DNA of 11,698 nucleotides from CAZOVB01 sp964583095 (GTDB lineage: Bacteria > Planctomycetota > Phycisphaerae > SM23-33): the NCBI GenBank assembly GCA_964583095.1, contig CAZOVB010000095.1, positions 1 to 11,698 on the forward strand, read 5' to 3'. Position 1 is the stretch's first letter. Every line of letters starts with the position of its first letter. The notes under the pieces are model-generated. The model saw nothing but the letters and a program-made list of their open reading frames with translations. It ran no database searches and was not told where the DNA came from. Made by a program: the position numbers and the translations under genes. This document shows, piece after piece, positions 7,112-11,698 of the stretch.

Positions 7112-7321
7112 TCAGGTCTGCATGCGCAGGACGTTTTCAGCCTTGGGGCCCTTGGGGCCGTCTGTCAGCTCGAACTGGACTTCCTCTCCCTGATTGAGGG
7201 TTCGGAATCCGTCGGCCTTGATCGACGTGTGATGCACAAAGATATCCTGTTCGGACCCTTCCATCTGGATGAATCCGTAGCCTTTTGCATCGTTAAACCA
7301 CTTGACGGTGCCTTTGGTCAT
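7112..7321 (-). CDS. csp: Cold-shock domain protein (CspA family)
   Basis: This is a 69-residue single cold-shock domain, the usual family length. It binds single-stranded RNA and DNA in the cytoplasm and acts as an RNA chaperone. The RNP1 motif KGYGFI (residues 13-18) and RNP2 motif DIFVHH (26-31) are intact, preceded by TVKWFNDAKG. The end reads KGPKAENVLRM, also typical. GGAGG (7328-7332 on the minus strand) precedes the ATG at good spacing. The gene stands alone. It converges with the FAD oxidoreductase gene and is separated from folK by its own promoter and a leader of about 180 bases with three hairpins. Long structured leaders are a known route of temperature control for csp genes, so post-transcriptional regulation is likely. 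Whether it is cold-induced cannot be seen. Confidence 0.96.
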   Translation of the reverse strand: MTKGTVKWFNDAKGYGFIQMEGSEQDIFVHHTSIKADGFRTLNQGEEVQFELTDGPKGPKAENVLRMQT

Positions 7322-7371
7322 GGCAGGCCTCCGCGTCTACTACCAAACAACAAGAAATGAACAGCTTTTGG

Positions 7372-7491
7372 GGCGGATACTCATCCGCCTACTGTTTCCC
7401 GTAATCTCTGACATGCAACGCATGTAATTTTCAACCCGCTGAACGTACGAAAATGTCGAAATGCACCCCGGACAACGCAGAATCTCTGCGT
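7372..7491 (-). promoter_or_regulatory. Structured 5' leader of the cold-shock gene (three hairpins)
   Basis: Three perfect inverted repeats lie between the predicted csp promoter and its ribosome-binding site. 7475-7481/7485-7491 has a 7-bp stem and 3-base loop. 7411-7416/7420-7425 has a 6-bp stem and 3-base loop. 7372-7378/7383-7389 has a 7-bp stem and 4-base loop. The first lies at the very 5' end of the inferred transcript. Such leaders often control stability and translation of csp mRNAs. Function here is inferred. Confidence 0.6.
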
Positions 7492-7505
7492 CTTCCTGTC
7501 ACGAA

Positions 7506-7532
7506 ACTATACCCCGCCCAGCCCGCATGCAA
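7506..7532 (-). promoter_or_regulatory. Promoter of the cold-shock gene
   Basis: On the minus strand, TTGCAT (7527-7532) and TATAGT (7506-7511) are separated by 15 bp, a little short of the optimum. Transcription would start near 7498, giving a 5' leader of about 177 bases. Confidence 0.5.
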
Positions 7533-7588
7533 GGAAAAAGGGTCCTCAATTGCGAAAAATACGCAAGCCCCGAGACAGACACCAAACC

Positions 7589-7969
7589 CTATTTGACAGA
7601 GGAAGTTACCTCCCGAACCGCCTCTCGCAGGAAGTCCCGGCTATGAACGTCCGGATCCAGGACCTGCCCGTCGTAGACCAACAGATCCAGATCGATCCGC
7701 CGGGGTGCGTACTTATCCGGGCTGCGGCGCCGGCTCATTTCCTTTTCGATCCCGTACAGGGCTTGCTGGAACGCCTCGGGACCCAGGGACGTCTCGACCA
7801 TCACCGCACCGTTGAGGTACTTTGCCTGCTCAGGCCGGCCGATCGGGTCGGTCCAGACAAAGCGGCTGGTCGAGACCAGATCGAACCGCTCAGCCAGGTT
7901 CTCCAGGGCCCGGTCCACATTCTGCTGCGGGTCGATATTCGATCCAACACCCACCACCGCCCGAGCCAC
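7589..7969 (-). CDS. folK: 2-amino-4-hydroxy-6-hydroxymethyldihydropteridine pyrophosphokinase (HPPK)
   Basis: The enzyme transfers pyrophosphate from ATP to 6-hydroxymethyl-dihydropterin in folate synthesis. The N-terminus VVGVGSNIDPQQNVDRAL is the usual HPPK start. RFVWTDPIG...YLNGAVMVET follows. The family signature KYAPRRIDLDLL (residues 87-98) includes the two magnesium-binding aspartates, D93 and D95. The GTG at 7969 is chosen because GAAGGGA lies about 9 bases upstream, and it leaves 5 bases after the folB stop. At 126 residues the protein is about 30 shorter than E. coli FolK (159). The tail after DPDVHSRDFL departs from the usual FVLVPLAEIAP segment and then stops. The catalytic core is complete, so it may be functional. 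It is the last gene of the pterin operon. Confidence 0.88.
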   Translation of the reverse strand: MARAVVGVGSNIDPQQNVDRALENLAERFDLVSTSRFVWTDPIGRPEQAKYLNGAVMVETSLGPEAFQQALYGIEKEMSRRRSPDKYAPRRIDLDLLVYDGQVLDPDVHSRDFLREAVREVTSSVK

Positions 7970-7974
7970 GACGC

Positions 7975-8334
7975 TCAGTCCCTTCGGGCCCAGAGGCGAA
8001 CCGATACCGAGTCGGCAAAGCGAAGCGCGTGGGGCTTGTCGATTTCCACGCTGGCCTCGATGACCCGCCGCTGCTGCATGACCAGGTCCAGCACGTGGGC
8101 GGTGAGCTTCTCCACCAGGTAGAACTCGCTCTTTTCCACCTCCTGGATAATGCGCTTCTTCAGGGCCTTGTAATCCACGGTGTCGTCGATGCTGTCGCTC
8201 TCGATGCAGTCGGTCGCGTCGAAATCGGCCCGTACGTTCAGAATGACATCCTGCGGGTGGTTCCGTTCCCACTCGAAGATGCCCACGATCGCCCGAAGGC
8301 GAAGGTTCTTGATATGAATCTGCATGCGTCTCAT
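7975..8334 (-). CDS. folB: Dihydroneopterin aldolase
   Basis: The enzyme converts 7,8-dihydroneopterin to 6-hydroxymethyl-dihydropterin plus glycolaldehyde, the step just before FolK. It has 119 residues, the standard length. IHIKNLRLRAIVGIFEWER opens the fold and contains the conserved Glu (E21). DTVDYKALKKRI carries the conserved Tyr (Y55). FYLVEKLTAHVL and SVEIDKPHAL with the catalytic Lys (K100) complete the active site. The ATG at 8334 has AAGGAG 6 bases upstream. A second in-frame ATG at 8325 is possible but lacks such a site. The gene begins 20 bases after the pteridine reductase stop and ends 5 bases before folK, so the three are almost certainly co-transcribed. Confidence 0.94.
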   Translation of the reverse strand: MRRMQIHIKNLRLRAIVGIFEWERNHPQDVILNVRADFDATDCIESDSIDDTVDYKALKKRIIQEVEKSEFYLVEKLTAHVLDLVMQQRRVIEASVEIDKPHALRFADSVSVRLWARRD

Positions 8335-8354
8335 CCGTGACTCCTTCCGACAAG

Positions 8355-9068
8355 CTAGAGCAACTGCTCCCCGCCGTCGACGTACATCAACTGCCCCGTG
8401 ACGAACTCGTGCTCCACCAGGTACAGCACCGCACCGACGATATCCTCCACCCCGCCCCGCCGGCGAAGCGGAATGTGCGAGGCCAACCGTTCCAGGTAAC
8501 CCGCGTCGGCCCCGGGAGGCTCGAGCACCAGCCCCGGACAAATCCCATTGACCCGGATGTCGGGCCCCAGTTCCCTCGCAGCCATGCGAGTCAAGTCCGT
8601 CAGGGCCATCTTCGAGACCGAGTAAGCCAGGTACGTCGAGCGCCAGCTCTGGATCCGCGTGTCGAGGAAGTTGATGATCTGCCCGGACTCGATCGATCGG
8701 CCAAAATCCCGCATCAGCAGAAGCGGGGCCTTGAGATTCACATCCAACGTCCGCTCCAGCAGGTCCAGCTCGGTCTCGAGCAGATGACCCTTCTCGAAGA
8801 TCGAGGCGTTGTTGACCAGAAGATCCACGCCTCCCATGGCGTCGCAGACGGCCGGGAGAAGCTTCTGCACCTGGTCCATCGAGCTCAGATCGGCAGAGAA
8901 CGTCTTGCAGGTCACGTCCAGGTGGCGGATCTCCTCGGCCGTGCCCTGGGCCTTTTCGGACGAGGTATTGTAGTGCAGGGCGATATCATAGCCCTTGTGG
9001 GCCAGGGCCAACGCCACCGCTTTGCCGATCCGCTTGGCGGCCCCGGTTATCAGCGCAACTTTCGCCAC
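8355..9068 (-). CDS. Pteridine reductase (PTR1/FolM-type short-chain dehydrogenase)
   Basis: This is a 237-residue NADPH-dependent SDR. It probably reduces dihydropterins or dihydrofolate to the tetrahydro form. The cofactor motif is TGAAKRIG (residues 8-15), with Arg where ordinary SDRs have Gly, as in PTR1 and FolM. NNAS (86-89) replaces the usual NNAG. The catalytic Ser is replaced by Asp (D136, in INFLDTRIQ), 13 residues before Tyr149 of the YSVSK motif (Lys153). The same Asp-Tyr-Lys spacing is known in Leishmania PTR1. RVNGICPGL follows. The GTG at 9068 is chosen because AAAGGAG lies 6 bases upstream. The open frame reaches an ATG at 9095 without a good site. Being first in an operon with folB and folK supports the pterin role over a generic fatty-acid or sugar SDR. 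Confidence 0.85.
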   Translation of the reverse strand: MAKVALITGAAKRIGKAVALALAHKGYDIALHYNTSSEKAQGTAEEIRHLDVTCKTFSADLSSMDQVQKLLPAVCDAMGGVDLLVNNASIFEKGHLLETELDLLERTLDVNLKAPLLLMRDFGRSIESGQIINFLDTRIQSWRSTYLAYSVSKMALTDLTRMAARELGPDIRVNGICPGLVLEPPGADAGYLERLASHIPLRRRGGVEDIVGAVLYLVEHEFVTGQLMYVDGGEQLL

Positions 9069-9099
9069 GGCAGTCTCCTTTCGTCCAGACGTCACTTCT

Positions 9100-9105
9100 A
9101 TTGTA
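9100..9105 (-). promoter_or_regulatory. Possible -10 element of the pterin operon
   Basis: TACAAT on the minus strand at 9100-9105 lies 31 bases before the GTG start of the pteridine reductase. No good -35 is present at the expected distance (CTTTCG), so the assignment is weak. Confidence 0.35.
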
Positions 9106-9290
9106 CGCGCAATCGTCCCGGACGAAAGGGCTTGTCTTGAGCCCCGCTCTTCTCGAGGCCGCCCGGCAAGGTTCCGGGGAGCACGGACGCACCGGGGGAT
9201 TCATCCGGATCCGGTCTGTGTCCATCCGATCTCCTTCGCCCTGGAAGACCGGACGGTTCTTTTATGTCGTGACAGCCGACGCAGATTATC

Positions 9291-9319
9291 TTGACCCTGC
9301 CATCCGCATGTGTTAGCTT
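9291..9319 (+). promoter_or_regulatory. Promoter of the lipoprotein gene
   Basis: TTGACC (9291-9296) and TAGCTT (9314-9319) are separated by 17 bp, with a TG extended -10 at 9311-9312. Transcription would start near 9326, just ahead of AAGGAG at 9331. Confidence 0.6.
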
Positions 9320-9342
9320 CGAGAGTCAATAAGGAGACACCC

Positions 9343-9861
9343 ATGGCAAAGAAATGGCTTGTGGTACTCCTGGCGATCGGCCTTGCCGGTTGTCGCACGA
9401 ACGAATCGGCCCCAAAGACCGGTCCTGCACGTCCAAGCGAAACAGCCGGCCAATCGAATCCCGCCGACCAGGCCCCAGAGCCGGTGACAAGTCTGGATCC
9501 CGACGCCCGCATTCCAATTTACGCAGTCTCCGTAGGCGAGGCCTCCGAGCCCGGCCATTCCTCCCGGGCCCAAGAAACAGCCCTGCTGGGGGATCTGGCC
9601 GGGCTCAGCGGGGAAACCGATTTCGGGATCGACAAGGACCTTATCGACAGGCTCTGCTCAAGTGTGCCCGATGCAGATAACCCCCGGGTTGTGGTCTTGA
9701 TTGACAATTCGATGTCCATGTCGTTGCCGGATGACGGGCAGGAGGATATGCGGACTCGCCTCGAACGGCTCCGAGCCGGCTTTGGAGATTTGCCGGACCT
9801 CTCTGTCTCGGAAATGCCCGTGCTGTTGCTTACCGATGGCCAACCGTCGGAGCAGCCCTGA
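9343..9861 (+). CDS. Lipoprotein with partial von Willebrand A-like motifs, possibly truncated
   Basis: This is a 172-residue predicted lipoprotein. MAKKWLVVLLAIGLAGC is a lipoprotein signal with lipobox LAGC, so Cys17 would be lipidated. A low-complexity Pro/Ser/Ala linker follows to about residue 50. Residues 56-90 (PIYAVSVGEA, then LLGDLAGLSGETDF) resemble the end of a von Willebrand A domain. Residues 116-127 (VVVLIDNSMSMS) look like the MIDAS DxSxS start of such a domain. Residues 160-166 (VLLLTDG) look like its later TDG strand, but only about 40 residues separate the two where a normal domain has about 90-100. The protein then stops after GQPSEQP. AAGGAG precedes the ATG by 6 bases and a good promoter is present, so it may be expressed. 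It may be a remnant of a longer protein. No function is assigned. Confidence 0.65.
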   Translation: MAKKWLVVLLAIGLAGCRTNESAPKTGPARPSETAGQSNPADQAPEPVTSLDPDARIPIYAVSVGEASEPGHSSRAQETALLGDLAGLSGETDFGIDKDLIDRLCSSVPDADNPRVVVLIDNSMSMSLPDDGQEDMRTRLERLRAGFGDLPDLSVSEMPVLLLTDGQPSEQP

Positions 9862-10172
9862 CGGGTGTTCGCAGGCGCCCATGTCCACTTTCCTGCCGGC
9901 AGGATCCTGGCCAAGGTAGTCCGGAAACTCGGAACCAGGATCATCAGGGCATAGGACCCGCGGGGGCATCGGCGACCCCACCGGGTACCCCTCAACCCAC
10001 TTGGCCCGGCGGGTCCCTATCCCCGCAGAACCGGGGCAACCCCGACATCGAGATGCCGCCCCGAATCGACTGTCTGCCGTATCTCCTCCTATTTCCCAAC
10101 GACTGACAGTTACGGCAAGGCGTCGAGGGTGCAGGTCCCGGCCCCTGGATACGCCAAGACATCCCCCGGCGC
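9862..10172. other. Gene-free stretch between the lipoprotein and the GH43 relic
   Basis: Apart from a short possible coding relic on the minus strand at 9865-9957, I see no gene, terminator with T-run, or RNA here. Open frames crossing it lack recognisable domains or ribosome-binding sites. Confidence 0.5.
9865..9957 (-). pseudogene. Possible C-terminal relic of a beta-helix / choice-of-anchor-type protein
   Basis: The minus strand reads DDPGSEFPDYLGQDPAG and then RKVDMGACEH. Many planctomycete right-handed beta-helix proteins end in a similar way, with DPAG...R.VDMGAYE. Upstream residues in this frame (GSPMPPRVLC) do not continue the family pattern cleanly and there is no plausible start. 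The call rests on about 30 residues and is weak. The relic begins a few bases after the stop of the opposite-strand lipoprotein. Confidence 0.3.
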
Positions 10173-11119
10173 CTACCCCAACTCCAGCGACCATTGATCC
10201 TCCCACTGCAACTGTCGGATCATCCCGTCCTCGTCGAATTCCAGGGGCGAGGTACAATAGACCAGGTCGTGGCCCTTCCAGCCATCGGCGTTGGATCCCC
10301 CAACGGTCGCCGCTGAGAATGAACGCACGCCCGCTTTGCGTGACGATCTCGGCCACGTCACGGGTCTGCATCGGGATGATCACATCCGTTCGCCCGTCGC
10401 CCCGGGGCAGTATCGGTGCTTCTGGAAACGATCCTGCGTCGATCCGTATCGACGGCCCGGTTGATATCCCCGCGGCAGGTGTAGGGCCCCAGGGCCTTGT
10501 CGGCGGTGTACACCCTGCATCCTGTGCCGTTGGGGTTCCAGCAGCAGGTGTTGTCGAACAGGACGTAATACACCCCTTCCCGCCGGAACATCACGGGCGA
10601 TTCGCAGTTCCACCCCAGCGGGCCGCACACCTCGCCCGTGCCCCGGCGGTAGTCCTCGCTGAGCCTCTCCAGCATGATCATGTGCATGCCCAGCGGGCAG
10701 TTCCGGTCGCCGAAGCTGCTGGTATATGCGATGTACCCCGTGTCGTCGTCATCGACAAACAGGCTGAAATCCCCGGCCCCCGGCCCCACGGTCGCCGCCG
10801 GCTGCGGGTCAACGAAAGGCCCCGTGGGGCTCTGGGAGACTTTCGTGTAGTACTCCCGGCCGCTGACGTACCACATGACGTACTTTCCCGTGGAGGCGTT
10901 GTACTTGACGGCGGGAATGCAGATTCGCACCGGCCCCGACAACGGAGAGTGGTTGACCCACCGGCTGAAGTCTTCGGTGGAGTAGCAGGTCATGACGTTC
11001 CGGTCCGTCCAGCCGGTCCGGTCTGCGTAGCCCATGCCGTAGAGGTAGAAACGCCCCTCGAATGCCTCGATGTGCGACTCGTGACAGTCGACGATCCTGC
11101 CGTCAGTGTCGATCTCAGG
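10173..11119 (-). pseudogene. Broken glycoside hydrolase family 43-like gene
   Basis: Three reading frames join into one GH43-type five-bladed propeller. The first frame (from about 11119; open but without a start codon to a stop at 11207-11209) reads PEIDTDGRIVDCHESHIEAF. It continues through VKYNASTGKYVMWYVSGREY, DFSLFVDDDDTGYIAYTSS and NCESPVMFRREGVYYVLF, whose Glu is the likely catalytic acid. Near 10438-10446 the frame changes and reading resumes as DAGSFPEAPILPRGDGRTDV and then RDVAEIV...ILSGDRWG. Near 10295-10302, at a run of five C residues, it changes again to SNADGWKGHDLVYCTSPLEF and ends SLELG at the proper stop. Each shift fits a single-base insertion. The N-terminus and any signal peptide are missing. 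Family members act on arabinan, xylan or galactan. The intact residues on both sides of each break point to recent decay or sequencing error. Confidence 0.8.
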
Positions 11120-11465
11120 TCGTGGCTTTCGACCCAGACCAGGCCCGCTGACCGCAAACGGCGATATCTCGTCGGCCGCTCCGGCGGGGCCACGTTCTGC
11201 AAACGATTATGGCCGCTGCGACTCCGCGGCGAAATGCTCCCCGCTGCCAAAGGCATACGGGATCCTGTCATAGGGAAGCCCAAGGGCTAATCAGGTGAAA
11301 AGTGACGAGCTCAAAGCTGAAGATCCGCCCGTGGCCCGGTGGGGCCTGGGCAAGGCGACAGGGCGTGCAACTCTCCAACCCAAGCGCAGGGGTTCCGCGT
11401 CTCGAAACCCCGCCGATGGCGTCAGAAATGTTGTGATCATAAATTGTTACCGTCGCCCCCCCGTC
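11120..11465. other. Stretch upstream of the GH43 relic without a recognisable gene
   Basis: The missing N-terminus of the GH43 gene should lie here, but no frame gives a signal peptide with a ribosome-binding site. No RNA gene or terminator was seen. Confidence 0.45.
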
Positions 11466-11488
11466 TCGGGTGCCACGGACCTGCGAAG
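11466..11488 (+). repeat. Truncated copy of the hairpin repeat
   Basis: These 23 bases (TCGGGTGCC to GCGAAG) are identical to 11558-11580. The second arm of the hairpin is absent and different sequence follows. Confidence 0.65.
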
Positions 11489-11546
11489 CGGCTCCCACGC
11501 GGAGGCCACGCTCCCGCCAGAAGTTGGAGTAGATTTGTAGGGCCGC

Positions 11547-11567
11547 CGGCAGCGATTTCGGGTGCCA
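11547..11567 (+). repeat. 21-base direct repeat overlapping the right hairpin repeat
   Basis: A 21-base segment beginning CGGCAGCGATTTCGGG is repeated exactly at 11663-11683. It overlaps the start of the hairpin repeat. The copy at 11663 leads into different sequence (TCACC), so only the left boundary of the unit is shared. Confidence 0.65.
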
Positions 11568-11607
11568 CGGACCTGCGAAGTAAGTCCGTGCCTCCTTCGG
11601 GTCCGAA
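11560..11607 (+). repeat. Hairpin (REP-like) dispersed repeat, right copy
   Basis: This is an inverted 48-base copy of 36-83 with one substitution. The hairpin is 11566-11576 with 11580-11590 around the loop GAA. The single C-to-T difference turns a G-C pair into G-U, so pairing is kept. A shared TCCTTC a few bases beyond the right end suggests the unit is longer than 48 bases. Confidence 0.7.
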
Positions 11608-11662
11608 CGCGTCCTTCATCGCCTCCCACGCGGATAACCCGGCGCTTGCATCCAGCCGATGT

Positions 11663-11683
11663 CGGCAGCGATTTCGGGTGCCA
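11663..11683 (+). repeat. Second copy of the 21-base direct repeat
   Basis: Identical to 11547-11567. It lies 15 bases from the window edge, so a further partial hairpin copy may continue outside. Confidence 0.6.
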
Positions 11684-11698
11684 TCACCTTGTCCCCAA

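Noticed and set aside
8337..9140. Plus-strand open frame opposite the pteridine reductase
   Set aside because: Complement of a gene with intact SDR motifs; no ribosome-binding site or domain.
10001..11290. Long plus-strand open frame of 429 codons
   Set aside because: It is antisense to the GH43 relic, is rich in Pro, Arg and Val, has no recognisable domain or ribosome-binding site, and its length follows from the high GC content.
11437..11629. Small minus-strand frames and a possible CRISPR-like array in the repeat-rich right end
   Set aside because: The repeats are irregular in length and spacing and contain hairpins of a dispersed element; there are no uniform spacers and no cas genes.

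Overview
The window is GC-rich bacterial DNA that most resembles a member of the Planctomycetota, probably near the Phycisphaerae. That placement is inference. It rests on a PEP-CTERM sorting-signal protein, a XylR-like fusion of a sugar-binding fold with an AraC helix-turn-helix, a PF12831-type FAD oxidoreductase with a beta-sandwich tail, and a GH43-type glycosidase relic. No rRNA, tRNA, CRISPR array, transposase or phage gene was seen.

Left part (1-2400): a short hairpin repeat lies at the left edge. A XylR/AraC-type regulator (176-1321, minus) and an exported PEP-CTERM protein (1595-2242, plus) diverge from a shared intergenic region. That region carries a candidate direct-repeat operator and two leader hairpins. 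The PEP-CTERM gene ends in a strong intrinsic terminator, followed by a GC-rich fold-back element.

Centre (2486-6953): leuA (2-isopropylmalate synthase, 2846-4534, GTG start) is preceded by what reads as a complete ribosome-mediated leucine attenuator. It has a promoter, an 18-residue leader peptide with five Leu codons, an antiterminator, and a mutually exclusive intrinsic terminator. leuA has its own downstream terminator. A separate promoter then drives a 761-residue FAD-dependent oxidoreductase with a C-terminal discoidin-like domain.

Right-centre (7112-9068, all minus): a cold-shock protein has a long 5' leader containing three perfect hairpins. A tight three-gene pterin/folate operon follows: a PTR1/FolM-type pteridine reductase, folB and folK. 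The reductase would recycle or make tetrahydropterins, FolB cleaves dihydroneopterin, and FolK pyrophosphorylates the product.

Right part (9291-11698) looks decayed. A short lipoprotein has von Willebrand A-like motifs in an unusual order and ends abruptly. A possible beta-helix C-terminal relic abuts it on the opposite strand. A GH43-family gene is broken by two frameshifts and lacks its N-terminus. The last 250 bases are rich in short repeats, including a near-identical inverted copy of the repeat at the left edge.
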